From Nocardia vermiculata NBRC 100427 (lineage in GTDB: Bacteria; Actinomycetota; Actinomycetes; Mycobacteriales; Mycobacteriaceae): 64,000 bases of DNA. Under the pieces are notes generated by a model that saw only the letters and a list, made by a program, of their open reading frames with translations, had not been told where the DNA came from and did no database searches. The first letter of the stretch is position 1. Each line of letters begins with the position of its first letter. Where the stretch lies: contig NZ_BDCA01000017.1 of the NCBI RefSeq assembly GCF_001613265.1, positions 62,001 to 126,000 on the forward strand, read 5' to 3'. Shown piece by piece: positions 43,521 to 52,439 of this stretch. A program made the translations under genes and the position numbers.

Positions 43521-45094
43521 AGCAATGTGCCGTCGGGTTGTGGGGTGAAGGTCCGGATAGTGCGCGCGGCGGCGACGGCCTTGAGCACGGCCATCGCCTT
43601 GTTGCGCGACTCCTCGTCCTCGTATCCGGGCTCGGAATCAGCCACGATACCGGCCCCCGCCTGCACGTAGGCGACACCGTCCTTCAGCAGGCCGGTACGG
43701 ATCGCGATCGCGGTATCGGCATCGCCGGCGAAATCCAGATAGCCCACCACACCGGCATACACGCCACGGCGGGTCGGCTCGTTCTCCTCGATCAACTCCA
43801 TCGCCCGCACCTTCGGGGCGCCGGACAAGGTGCCGGCCGGAAAAGTGGCCCGGACCGCGTCCAGCGCGATCCGCCCGGCCGCCAGCCGGCCCGTCACCGT
43901 CGACACCAGGTGCATCACATGGCTGTAGCGCTCGATATGGCGGTACTCGGTCACCCGCACCGAACCCGGCTCACACACCCGGCCCAGATCGTTGCGACCC
44001 AGATCGACGAGCATCAGATGCTCGGCGTTCTCCTTCTCGTCGGCCAGCAGATCCTTCTCGAGCAGCACATCCTCCTCCTCGGTGGCACCACGCCACCGGG
44101 TGCCCGCGATCGGATGCGTCGTGGCCACCCCGTCCTGCACCGTCACCAGCGATTCCGGGCTCGAACCGACCACCGAGAACGCGGTTTCGCCCGCGCCGTC
44201 GGGGACATGGAGCAGATACATGTACGGACTCGGGTTCGACGCACGCAGCATCCGGTACACGTCCACCGGGGCACCGTCGTAATCCATCTCGAACCGCTGC
44301 GACAGCACCACCTGAAACGCCTCGCCGGCCTCGATCTCGCCGACCACCCGGCGAATCGCCGCACCGAACTCGGCACTGGATCGGCGGCGCACGAAGTCCG
44401 GTTCGGGACGGTCGAACACCGCCACCGTGGAATCGGCCGGTGCCGCCAACGCCGCAGTCATCCGATCCAGCCGGGCCACCGCATCGTCGTATGCTTCGTC
44501 GACCCGCTCGTCGGTACCGTTCCAGTTCACGGCGTTCGCGATCAACGTGATCGCGCCCTCGTGGTGATCGAATGCGGCCAGATCCGTGGCCAGCAGCATC
44601 ACCATCTCCGGAACCCGCAGATCGTCGGTGGTCAGCTCCGGTAGCCGCTCGATCCGGCGCACGATGTCGTACCCCAGATACCCGACCAGGCCGCCCGTCA
44701 GCGGCGGCAGGCCCGGCAGCCGCTCGGTTCGCAGCAGCTCCAGAGTGTCGTGCAATGCGGTCAGTGGATCACCACCGGCCGGGGCGCCGGCGGGAGTAGC
44801 ACCCAGCCAGGCAGCTTCACCGTCCACCACTGTCAACGCCGTCGGGCTACCGGCACCGATGAACGACCATCGCGACCACGAACGCCCGTTCTCGGCCGAC
44901 TCCAGCAGAAATGTGCCGGGACGATCCGCGCCGAGCTTGCGGTAGGTGGACAACGGAGTCTCCGAATCCGCCAGCACCTTGCGCGTCACCGGCACCACGC
45001 GGTGCTGGGCCGCGAGCATGCGGAACTGCTCACGGGTGGTGGTGGTTGCGGATTCCGGACGGTCGAAGGCAGCGCCGTGCATGCCCGCCATCAT
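43517..45094 (-). CDS. trpE: Anthranilate synthase component I
   Basis: Chorismate to anthranilate, 525 aa, needs a glutaminase subunit (not in the window). Chorismate-binding core with SPSPYMY-like NPSPYMYLLHV, PIAGTRWRG, LVDLGRNDLGRV, and TFPAGTLSGAPKVRAME. N-terminal LLESAENGRSWSRWSFIG is the tryptophan feedback site region. ATG 45094 has GAAGGA 9 bases upstream, from the tandem repeat; ATG 45082 is possible. First gene of the trp operon. Confidence 0.96.
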   Translation of the reverse strand: MMAGMHGAAFDRPESATTTTREQFRMLAAQHRVVPVTRKVLADSETPLSTYRKLGADRPGTFLLESAENGRSWSRWSFIGAGSPTALTVVDGEAAWLGATPAGAPAGGDPLTALHDTLELLRTERLPGLPPLTGGLVGYLGYDIVRRIERLPELTTDDLRVPEMVMLLATDLAAFDHHEGAITLIANAVNWNGTDERVDEAYDDAVARLDRMTAALAAPADSTVAVFDRPEPDFVRRRSSAEFGAAIRRVVGEIEAGEAFQVVLSQRFEMDYDGAPVDVYRMLRASNPSPYMYLLHVPDGAGETAFSVVGSSPESLVTVQDGVATTHPIAGTRWRGATEEEDVLLEKDLLADEKENAEHLMLVDLGRNDLGRVCEPGSVRVTEYRHIERYSHVMHLVSTVTGRLAAGRIALDAVRATFPAGTLSGAPKVRAMELIEENEPTRRGVYAGVVGYLDFAGDADTAIAIRTGLLKDGVAYVQAGAGIVADSEPGYEDEESRNKAMAVLKAVAAARTIRTFTPQPDGTLL

Positions 45095-45097
45095 CGC

Positions 45098-45183
45098 AGG
45101 TCCTTCGTCTTCGCTTCGCTGCAGGTCCTTCGCCTGCGCTTCGCTGCAGGTCCGTCGTCATCGCTTCGCTGCAGGTCCTTCGA
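45098..45183. repeat. 25-bp minisatellite directly upstream of trpE
   Basis: Three full 25-base units (45098-45122, 45123-45147, 45148-45172; unit begins AGGTCCTTCG, ends GCTTCGCTGC) plus a fourth partial copy. Copies differ at a few positions. On the minus strand two full copies and the partial copy carry GAAGGACCTGC; the third full copy reads GACGGACCTGC. The proximal copy supplies the trpE ribosome site. On this strand a small frame (about 45158-45223, MYRSERAGKF...) runs through it. Confidence 0.9.
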
Positions 45184-45252
45184 CCCCCTCGTCCTCGAAC
45201 TTTCCTGCTCGCTCCGACCGGTACATACTCACCGCCCGGTACGCTCGCGATT

Positions 45253-45729
45253 GTGAAAAAAGGCCAGCGGGTTCCCGGGTTCGAACTGCCCGATCAGAAC
45301 GGCACGGTTCGGTCTCTCGACTCCCTGCTGACGGACGGGCCGCTCGCCCTGTTCTTCTTCCCGGCTGCGAATACACCCGTATGCACCGCTGAGGCCTGCC
45401 ATTTCCGCGATCTGACCGGTGAGTTCGCCGCACTGGGAGCGAGCTGCGCGGGGATCAGCACCGACGCGGTGGACACCCAGGCCGGATTCGCGCAGGCGCA
45501 GTCACTGGGATATCCGCTGCTCTCCGATCGCGACGGGGCGGTGGCCGAACGCTTCGGGGTGAAGCGTTCCGGCCCGATAGGGGGCCTGCTGGCCGGGTTC
45601 ATGCCGGTCAAGCGGCAGACGTTCGTCATCGATACCGATCGCACCGTGCTGGCGGTGATCTCGGGTGAGTTGCGCGCCCAGGTCCATGCCGACGCGGCGC
45701 TGCGGACCCTGCGTGAACGGCGGCGCTGA
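45253..45729 (+). CDS. bcp: Peroxiredoxin of the Bcp/PrxQ type
   Basis: 158-residue thiol peroxidase. Peroxidatic Cys44 in TPVCT with a resolving Cys49 five residues on (ACHF), the atypical 2-Cys PrxQ arrangement. GTG 45253 begins the conserved part; there is no clear ribosome site, so a leaderless message is possible. Divergent from trpE, as bcpB is in M. tuberculosis. Confidence 0.92.
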   Translation: MKKGQRVPGFELPDQNGTVRSLDSLLTDGPLALFFFPAANTPVCTAEACHFRDLTGEFAALGASCAGISTDAVDTQAGFAQAQSLGYPLLSDRDGAVAERFGVKRSGPIGGLLAGFMPVKRQTFVIDTDRTVLAVISGELRAQVHADAALRTLRERRR

Positions 45730-46064
45730 GCCGGCGCCACATCGGGACGAGCACGCCAACCGGCGACACCCGCGCTACCGCTACGCAAACCATCGGCCGT
45801 GGTCATTGCACTCAGTTTTCACCGCAACAAACCAACCAGTCCGACCCCTCGCCTACCGTTGACCACCTCTCGATATACCGCGCCGATCGCGTCATACCAC
45901 ACGCACGCCGAACGTGAGGACCATCACCCCGCCCGGGCGGCAGGGTGACCCGCGAGCGAAGTCGTGGCAAACTTATTGATCGCGAGTGACGGTGCATTGA
46001 AGTTTCAAATCGGGCGATCAACCAAGTCAACGATCACGTCACTGGGTTGCAGAAAGGGCGCGAA
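45730..46064. other. Intergenic region upstream of the MarR gene
   Basis: No coding frame supported. Contains the palindrome at 45997-46008 and AT-richer sequence from 45960, likely the MarR promoter. Confidence 0.4.
45997..46008. promoter_or_regulatory. Candidate MarR operator
   Basis: TTGAA-gt-TTCAA palindrome, 57 bases before the MarR start. MarR proteins commonly bind such short dyads to repress themselves. Confidence 0.4.
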
Positions 46065-46574
46065 GTGACGGAATGGCTCAATCCCACCGAGCGACGAGCG
46101 TGGCGCACCCTCGTCGCATTGACCACGCGATTACCGGCCGCGATGGATACGCAGCTGCAGCGCGAAGCGGGAATGACACATTTCGAATACCTCCTGATGG
46201 CGCTGCTGTCCGAGGAACCCGGCCATCGGCTGCAGCTCAGCGAACTCGCCGGCAAGGCGAATGCGTCGCTGTCACGGCTGTCGCACGTGATCACGAAAAT
46301 GGAGCGGCTGGGCTGGGCCCGCCGCGAGGTGATGCGGGGCCGGCGCGGCGCCTACGCCGTTCTCACCGAGGCCGGGTGCGCCCAGGTCGACCACGCCACA
46401 CCGTCCTATCTGGAGGGCGTTCGCGGCCTGGTTTTCGACGGAATCAACGACCAGCAGGTCGAACAGCTGCTCAGCCTCACCGAGACCCTGGTCTCACAAT
46501 TGGACGAGGGCCTGTCACGCGGCATCGGCCGCGCCGACGGCGTCCCCGATCCACCGGCCCCGGCGCCGTCCTGA
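46065..46574 (+). CDS. MarR-family transcriptional regulator
   Basis: 169-residue winged-helix repressor. HTH/wing region LQLSELAGKANASLSRLSHVITKMERLGW then the R-x-R wing MRGRRGAYAVLTEAG. GTG 46065 is preceded by GAAAGGG; TTG 46047 is an alternative. It occupies the place of chaA between hisI and bcp of M. tuberculosis. Ligand unknown. Converges on hisI. Confidence 0.88.
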   Translation: MTEWLNPTERRAWRTLVALTTRLPAAMDTQLQREAGMTHFEYLLMALLSEEPGHRLQLSELAGKANASLSRLSHVITKMERLGWARREVMRGRRGAYAVLTEAGCAQVDHATPSYLEGVRGLVFDGINDQQVEQLLSLTETLVSQLDEGLSRGIGRADGVPDPPAPAPS

Positions 46575-46584
46575 CCGCGGTCGC

Positions 46585-46938
46585 TCAGGAGGCGGGCGAC
46601 AGCAGCAGATCGCCGTCCCAGCAGGTGTGGGTACCGGTGTGGCAGGCGGCGCCCTCCTGATCCACGATCAGCAGCACCGCATCGCCGTCGCAGTCCAGCC
46701 GCACCTCGTGCACGTGCTGGGTGTGCCCCGAGGTCTCCCCCTTGACCCAGTACTGCTGCCGGGAGCGCGAATAGTAGGTGGCCTTGCGCGTGGCGAGCGT
46801 CCGTGCCAGCGCCTCGTCGTCCATCCACGCCATCATCAGCACGGCACCGGTGCCGCGTTCCTGAGCGATCGCGGCAACCAGGCCCGCCTCGTTGCGTTTG
46901 AGGCGCGCGGCGATAGCGGGATCCAAACTCATACTCAT
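46585..46938 (-). CDS. hisI: Phosphoribosyl-AMP cyclohydrolase
   Basis: Histidine step 3; 117 aa, zinc site DCDGDAVLL with the later CHTGTHTCW, and SRSRQQYWVKGETSGHTQ. Only the cyclohydrolase half (no HisE domain). Last gene of the his operon. Confidence 0.94.
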   Translation of the reverse strand: MSMSLDPAIAARLKRNEAGLVAAIAQERGTGAVLMMAWMDDEALARTLATRKATYYSRSRQQYWVKGETSGHTQHVHEVRLDCDGDAVLLIVDQEGAACHTGTHTCWDGDLLLSPAS

Positions 46939-46970
46939 CGTTATACCAATCAGCGGGTGCGGTCCGGCGG

Positions 46971-47744
46971 TCAGCGAACGGTGATGCCCGCGGTACGCAT
47001 GGCGGATTTCACCTGCGCGATGGTGAGGTCGCCGAAGTGGAAGACACTCGCGGCGAGTACCGCATCAGCACCGGTGTGCACCGCCGGCGGGAAGTGATCG
47101 ACCTGTCCGGCACCGCCGCTGGCGATGATCGGCACCGACACCGCGGCACGCACCTCGCTGATCATGGGCAGATCGAAGCCGCCCTTGGTGCCGTCGGCGT
47201 CCATCGAATTGAGCAGGATCTCACCGACCCCCAGTTCGGCGCCGCGCACCGCCCACTGCACCGCGTCGATCCCGGTCCCGCGCTTACCGCCGTGCGTGGT
47301 CACTTCCCAGCCCGACGGCGTCGGTGTCCCGGATTCGGGCACCCGGCGCGCATCCACCGACAGCACGATGCACTGCGAGCCGAACCGCTGCGACATCTCG
47401 CGCAGGATCTCCGGATTCGCGATCGCGGCGGTGTTCACCGAAACCTTGTCCGCACCCGCGCGCAGCAGCCTGTCCACATCCTCGACCGTGCGTACGCCAC
47501 CGCCGACGGTCAACGGGATGAAGATCTGCTCGGCCGTGCGGGTGACCACGTCGATCATGGTGCCGCGATCGCCGCTCGACGCGGTGACGTCGAGGAAGGT
47601 GAGTTCGTCGGCGCCCTGGGCGTCGTAGGCGGCGGCCAGTTCCACCGGATCACCCGCATCGCGCAGATTCTGGAAATTCACGCCCTTGACCACGCGACCG
47701 GCGTCGACATCCAGGCACGGAATCACGCGTACCGCCAGAGTCAT
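46971..47744 (-). CDS. hisF: Imidazole glycerol phosphate synthase, cyclase subunit
   Basis: TIM-barrel partner of HisH, 257 aa. CLDVDAGRVVKGVNF with catalytic Asp, and VLSVDARRV / VGEILLNSMDADGTKGG. Overlaps the inositol phosphatase gene (ATGA). Confidence 0.95.
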   Translation of the reverse strand: MTLAVRVIPCLDVDAGRVVKGVNFQNLRDAGDPVELAAAYDAQGADELTFLDVTASSGDRGTMIDVVTRTAEQIFIPLTVGGGVRTVEDVDRLLRAGADKVSVNTAAIANPEILREMSQRFGSQCIVLSVDARRVPESGTPTPSGWEVTTHGGKRGTGIDAVQWAVRGAELGVGEILLNSMDADGTKGGFDLPMISEVRAAVSVPIIASGGAGQVDHFPPAVHTGADAVLAASVFHFGDLTIAQVKSAMRTAGITVR

Positions 47745-48583
47745 TGCGTCCCTTCCGAATTCTCGTCGTGCTCCTGCGCGCGGTCGACGGCGCTGTCGAT
47801 CATTTCCAGCAGTTGCTCGTGTACGCCGGGGGCAGCTGCCAGCACCGACCGCGACATTATCGACCACGGTTCGCCGCGAAGATCGGTGACCACACCACCC
47901 GCGGCCCGCACCAAGGCCACCCCGGCCGCGTTGTCCCACGGATGATGACCGAACACGACTGCACCGCCCAGCACACCGGATGCGGTGTAGGCCAGGTCGA
48001 TTCCGGTGGAGCCGTGCATCCGGACCCGGCTGGACAATCGACTCAGGGCGCCCAGCAGGTCGAACCGGAACCGGCCCGGGATCCGGCCGTGCGCATCGAT
48101 GTTGAAGGCGCCGAAACCGATCATCGCCTCCGCGAGACGGCCACGTTCCAAGGCCGGCATCGGTTTTCCGTTCAACAGCAGCGGGCCGCCGGCGATCGCC
48201 GCATAGCGGCGATCCAGCAGCGGCAGCCAGGTCAGTCCCAGTACCGGCTGGCCGTCACGAACCAGCGCCAGCAGCATGCCCGACAGCGGATGACCTGCCG
48301 AATAATTGAAGGTGCCGTCGATCGGGTCGAGTACCCACGCGGTACCCGAACTCAGCTCGGGGCCTCCGAATTCCTCGCCGTGCACCGGGATTCCGGTGCG
48401 GGCGACCAACTCCTGCGACAGCGTGCGCTCGAGTTCCAGATCCAGTTCGGTGGCGAAATCACCGCGGCCCTTCTGCACCGCACTGGGCGCACCGACTCCT
48501 TCGGCGAAACGTGGTGCCGCACTGTCCAAGATCTCACTCGCCGTCGCGAGCAGCGCGGCTGGGTCCGAGGCGGCGGCACTCAC
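47741..48583 (-). CDS. Inositol monophosphatase family protein
   Basis: 280 aa. Metal-site motifs GEEFGG, WVLDPIDGTFNYSAG and WDNAAGVALVRAAGG are intact, so it is a Li-sensitive-type phosphatase; in the his operon of actinobacteria such genes (ImpA) may act on inositol phosphate or histidinol phosphate. GTG 48583 starts two bases after the hisA stop. The long frame to 49030 is an artefact. Confidence 0.92.
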   Translation of the reverse strand: MSAAASDPAALLATASEILDSAAPRFAEGVGAPSAVQKGRGDFATELDLELERTLSQELVARTGIPVHGEEFGGPELSSGTAWVLDPIDGTFNYSAGHPLSGMLLALVRDGQPVLGLTWLPLLDRRYAAIAGGPLLLNGKPMPALERGRLAEAMIGFGAFNIDAHGRIPGRFRFDLLGALSRLSSRVRMHGSTGIDLAYTASGVLGGAVVFGHHPWDNAAGVALVRAAGGVVTDLRGEPWSIMSRSVLAAAPGVHEQLLEMIDSAVDRAQEHDENSEGTQ

Positions 48584-48585
48584 GA

Positions 48586-49317
48586 TCAGCGAACCGCGTC
48601 CAGCGCCTCGGGCAAGGTGAAACGCCCGGCGTACAAGGCTTTTCCGACGATCGCACCCTCCACCCCAACGGGCACCAGGCTCGCGATGGCACGCAGATCG
48701 TCGAGTGTGGAGACCCCACCGGACGCCACGACCGGCGCTTCGGTCGCGGCACTCACCTCGCGCAGGATGTCGAGGTTGGGGCCCTGCAGGGTGCCGTCCT
48801 TGCTGACGTCGGTGACCACGTAGCGGGCACAGCCGTCGCGCTCGAGCCGCTCCAGGACCTCCCACAGGTCGCCACCGTCGCTGACCCAGCCACGGCCCCG
48901 CAACCGATAGCTGCCATCGATGTGCCGGACATCCAGGCCGACCGCGACCCGGTCGCCGTATTCGGCGATCGCGCGGGCGCACCACTGTGGATCCTCCAGC
49001 GCCGCGGTGCCCAGGTTGACCCGCGCACACCCGGTGGCCATGGCGGCTTTCAACGAGTCGTCGTCACGGATGCCGCCGGACAGCTCGACCTTCACATCCA
49101 GCTCACCGACCACCGCGGCGAGCAGGTCGCGGTTGGATCCGCGGCCGAAGGCCGCATCCAGATCGACCAGATGCACCCATTCGGCGCCGGCTTCCTGCCA
49201 GGCCAGCGCGGCCTCACGAGGAGCGCCGTAGCCGGTTTCACTGCCGGCCTCCCCTTGAACCAGGCGCACGGCCTCACCATTGGCGACATCGACGGCGGGT
49301 AGCAGCACAAGACTCAC
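48586..49317 (-). CDS. hisA: HisA / PriA-type phosphoribosyl isomerase
   Basis: 243-aa TIM barrel isomerising ProFAR to PRFAR. LLPAVDVANGEAVRL, with catalytic Asp and later VVTDVSKDGTLQGPN. Actinobacterial PriA also catalyses the TrpF step; the trp cluster here has no trpF, which supports a dual role. Preceded by a divergent exported-protein gene that splits it from hisH. Confidence 0.94.
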   Translation of the reverse strand: MSLVLLPAVDVANGEAVRLVQGEAGSETGYGAPREAALAWQEAGAEWVHLVDLDAAFGRGSNRDLLAAVVGELDVKVELSGGIRDDDSLKAAMATGCARVNLGTAALEDPQWCARAIAEYGDRVAVGLDVRHIDGSYRLRGRGWVSDGGDLWEVLERLERDGCARYVVTDVSKDGTLQGPNLDILREVSAATEAPVVASGGVSTLDDLRAIASLVPVGVEGAIVGKALYAGRFTLPEALDAVR

Positions 49318-49547
49318 GAATGCAGCCTACTGGCAACCGGTGGGCGTCGCGGTGCCGGGATGGCGCATGCAGGACGCCGGTCGCGGCTTCGGCGACGCGT
49401 GTCACACGTTTGACCCGGCCCGGACTGGGAAATCAGAACAGTGCGCGTGTCACTGTGCGCGGGAGAGCCGCTGCGCTGCGGCCCCGGCGCAGCGCCCAGG
49501 GCGGATGCACGAACTGCCAACGCCATCGACGAACAGGATCCGATCTC

Positions 49548-50021
49548 ATGTCCCCGATCACGTTGCGGCCCGCCCTCTTCGCGTTCTCGTGTGCGGCGGT
49601 CGGCGCCGCGTTCGTCCCCACGCCCTCCGCCGGCGCCACCCCGACCGATCCGATCCAGTTGGCCGCCTGCGATTTCGGACGGCAGTACACCACGTTCGAC
49701 TGGGCCGGGTACGAGGAGTACAACCGCCGGGTCCTGGAGTTGTCGACCGGCGAGTTCCACGAGCAGTTCTCCGCGTCCGCGGCCGACCGGCATGCCCGGG
49801 TAGCGGCGACACACACCCGTTCGGAAGCCATGACGGTGGAGTGTCGCACCGATGTCGAGGATCCCGAACATCCCCAGCTGGTGGTGACGGTGGACCAGTC
49901 CACTCGCAGCGACGCCACCCTGGGCCTACCGCGACCGGAGCGTGCGGTACTGCGGGTGCACCTCGACAATGTGGACGGACGGTGGCTGACCGAGCGGGTG
50001 GACATCCTCCCGCCCGGCTGA
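49548..50021 (+). CDS. Small exported protein, Mce-associated-protein-like
   Basis: 157 residues with a signal peptide (hydrophobic LFAFSCAAVGAAFV then SAGAT). The mature part CDFGRQYTTFDWAGYEEYNRRVLELSTGEFHEQFSASAA resembles the conserved part of Mce-associated membrane proteins. AGGA 8 bases before ATG 49548. It lies antisense between hisH and hisA. Family assignment is tentative. Confidence 0.6.
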   Translation: MSPITLRPALFAFSCAAVGAAFVPTPSAGATPTDPIQLAACDFGRQYTTFDWAGYEEYNRRVLELSTGEFHEQFSASAADRHARVAATHTRSEAMTVECRTDVEDPEHPQLVVTVDQSTRSDATLGLPRPERAVLRVHLDNVDGRWLTERVDILPPG

Positions 50022-50050
50022 GCGACGCCCGCGCCGCCGGACTCGGGCCG

Positions 50051-50680
50051 CTACAGCGAGCCGACCCAATTGCGCAGCAGCTGCGCACCGGCGTCACCGG
50101 ACTTCTCCGGATGGAACTGGGTGGCACACAACGGCCCGTTCTCCACCGCCGCGAGGAATGGGCCGCCGTGTTCGGCCCAGATCAGCTTCGCCGGCGCCAG
50201 ACGGCCGTCGTCCTCCCATTCCCACTTCTGCGCCGCGTAGGAGTGCACGAAGTAGAAACGGGTCTCGGGATCCATGCCGGCGAACAGCATGCTGTCCGCC
50301 GGAGCCTGCACCGTATTCCAGCCCATATGCGGCAGTACCTGGGCCGGGAGCCGATCCACCGTGCCCGGCCACTGCCCGCAACCCTCGGTTTCGACACCGA
50401 ACTCGACACCGCGATCGAACATGATCTGCATACCCACGCAGATACCCAGCACCGGACGGCCGCCGGCGAGCCGGGTACCGATGATCCGTTCCCCGCGCAC
50501 GGCACGCAACCCCGCCATACAGGCCGCGAAGGCTCCGACGCCGGGAACGACCAGCCCGTCGGCCTCGAGTGCGATCGCCGGATCAGCGGTGACGGTGACC
50601 TCCGCACCGGTGCGGGCCAGCGCCCGGGCCGCCGAGTGCAGATTGCCGGAGCCGTAGTCCAGCAGCGCGACCGATGTCAC
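50051..50680 (-). CDS. hisH: Imidazole glycerol phosphate synthase, glutaminase subunit
   Basis: 209 aa. Nucleophile Cys81 in GICVGMQ and His/Glu in QFHPEKS. GTG overlaps hisB stop (GTGA). Confidence 0.95.
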   Translation of the reverse strand: MTSVALLDYGSGNLHSAARALARTGAEVTVTADPAIALEADGLVVPGVGAFAACMAGLRAVRGERIIGTRLAGGRPVLGICVGMQIMFDRGVEFGVETEGCGQWPGTVDRLPAQVLPHMGWNTVQAPADSMLFAGMDPETRFYFVHSYAAQKWEWEDDGRLAPAKLIWAEHGGPFLAAVENGPLCATQFHPEKSGDAGAQLLRNWVGSL

Positions 50681-51309
50681 AGCGATCCCTTCGTGGACGG
50701 CACCCCGGTGACCCGCGGATCGGATTCCACCGCCGCGCGCAGGGCGCGTGCGACGGCCTTGAATTCGGCCTCGGTGATGTGGTGCTGATCGCGTCCGTAG
50801 AGCACCCGCACATGCAGCGCGATGCGCGCGTTGAGCGAAATCGACTCGAAGACATGGCGATTGAGAACAGTCGAATACGACGCTCCGGGCCCGGCGCTGG
50901 GAATCACGGTGTGCAGCAGGCGCTCCGGCTCACCGTCGTGTACACAGTACGGCCGGCCCGACACGTCCACCACCGCATGCGCGAGGGTTTCGTCCATCGG
51001 GATGAAGCAGTCACCGAAGCGGCGGATGCCCTTCTTGTCGCCCAATGCCTCACCCAGCGCCTGACCGAGCACGATCGCGGTGTCCTCGACGGTGTGATGC
51101 GCTTCGATCTCGATATCGCCCTGGGCCCGCACCGTCAGATCGAAACTGCCGTGCTGTCCGAAGGCGGTGAGCATGTGATCGTAGAACGGCACACCGGTGG
51201 AGATGTCGGTGCGGCCGGTGCCGTCGAGATTCAACTCGACCACGATGCTGGATTCGCGGGTGGTGCGTTCCACCCGTGCGGTTCGGTTCATACTCGCTTC
51301 CGTACTCAT
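50677..51309 (-). CDS. hisB: Imidazoleglycerol-phosphate dehydratase
   Basis: 210 aa, single-domain. Metal-site pairs AHHTVEDTA and DQHHITEAEFK are present. ATG 51309 overlaps hisC. Confidence 0.95.
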   Translation of the reverse strand: MSTEASMNRTARVERTTRESSIVVELNLDGTGRTDISTGVPFYDHMLTAFGQHGSFDLTVRAQGDIEIEAHHTVEDTAIVLGQALGEALGDKKGIRRFGDCFIPMDETLAHAVVDVSGRPYCVHDGEPERLLHTVIPSAGPGASYSTVLNRHVFESISLNARIALHVRVLYGRDQHHITEAEFKAVARALRAAVESDPRVTGVPSTKGSL

Positions 51310-52439
51310 CGGGACATCACCTCGGTGGGCGCCAGTTCCGCGCTCACTCGCAGGAATTCGTCGTTCTCGGCGGCCAGGCCCACGGTGACGCGCAGATATC
51401 CGGGAATGCCGACGTCCCGGATCAGGACGCCGGCATCCAGATACCGCTGCCAGGTGCGCGGGGCATCGGCGAAGTATCCGAACAGCAGGAAGTTCGCATC
51501 CGATGCCACCACCTCGAAACCGAGCTCGCCCAACGCCTTCGCGACGCGCTCCCGCTGGGCGGCGAGCTCGGCGACACTGGCGAGGGTCTCCGCCGCGTGC
51601 CGCAACGCGGCGCGGGCCGCGGCCTGGGTGACCACCGACAGGTGATACGGGAGCCGCACCAGCAACATCGCCTCGATCACCGCGGGCGCGGCCACCAGAT
51701 AACCGAGCCGGCCGCCCGCGAAGGCGAACGCCTTGCTCATCGTCCGGCTCACCACCAGCTTCGCCGGATAGCGATCGATCAGGGCGAGGGCGCTGGGCGC
51801 CGCCGAGAATTCGCCGTAGGCCTCGTCGACGATCACGATGCCGGGCGCGGCGTCGAGTAGTACTTCCAGGTCGGCGAGGTCGATGGAATGCCCGGTCGGA
51901 TTGTTGGGGCTGGTCACGAACACCACGTCGGGGCGGCGATCGGCGATCACGGCCACCGCGTAGTCGATATCGAGGGAGAAGTCGGCGCCGCGCTTCGCCT
52001 CGACCCATTCGGTATCGATGCCCTCGGAGATGATCGGGTGCATCGAATACGACGGCACGAACCCGAGCGCACTGCGGCCGGGCCCGCCGAAGGCCTGCAG
52101 CAACTGCTGCAGGATCTCGTTGGAGCCGTTGGCGGCCCACACGTTCGCACTGGTGACCTGCACACCGGTCTGCTCGCTCAGGTAGGCGGCGAGATCGGTG
52201 CGCAGCGCCACCGCGTCACGGTCGGGATAGCGGTGCAGATCGGCGGCGGCGGCGCGAATGGATTCGGCCACGTCGTCGACGAGCGCACGAGTCGGCGGAT
52301 GCGGATTCTCGTTGGTGTTCAGCTGCACCGGAACGCTCAGTTGCGGCGCACCGTAGGGACTCTTACCGCGCAGATTCTCCCGTAGCGGTAGCTCGGCGAG
52401 GGTGGTGTTCGCGCCGGGAATGCGGGCGGTCGCGGTCAT
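51306..52439 (-). CDS. hisC: Histidinol-phosphate aminotransferase
   Basis: 377 aa PLP enzyme. NTNENPHPPT, the Asn/Asp/Tyr set VTSPNNPTG and VDEAYGEF, and PLP Lys in SRTMSKAFAFAGGRLGY. ATG overlaps hisD. Confidence 0.95.
   Translation of the reverse strand: MTATARIPGANTTLAELPLRENLRGKSPYGAPQLSVPVQLNTNENPHPPTRALVDDVAESIRAAAADLHRYPDRDAVALRTDLAAYLSEQTGVQVTSANVWAANGSNEILQQLLQAFGGPGRSALGFVPSYSMHPIISEGIDTEWVEAKRGADFSLDIDYAVAVIADRRPDVVFVTSPNNPTGHSIDLADLEVLLDAAPGIVIVDEAYGEFSAAPSALALIDRYPAKLVVSRTMSKAFAFAGGRLGYLVAAPAVIEAMLLVRLPYHLSVVTQAAARAALRHAAETLASVAELAAQRERVAKALGELGFEVVASDANFLLFGYFADAPRTWQRYLDAGVLIRDVGIPGYLRVTVGLAAENDEFLRVSAELAPTEVMSR

Noticed and set aside
45158..45223. Tryptophan leader peptide for attenuation upstream of trpE
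   Set aside because: The small frame there has no Trp codons and no terminator follows it.
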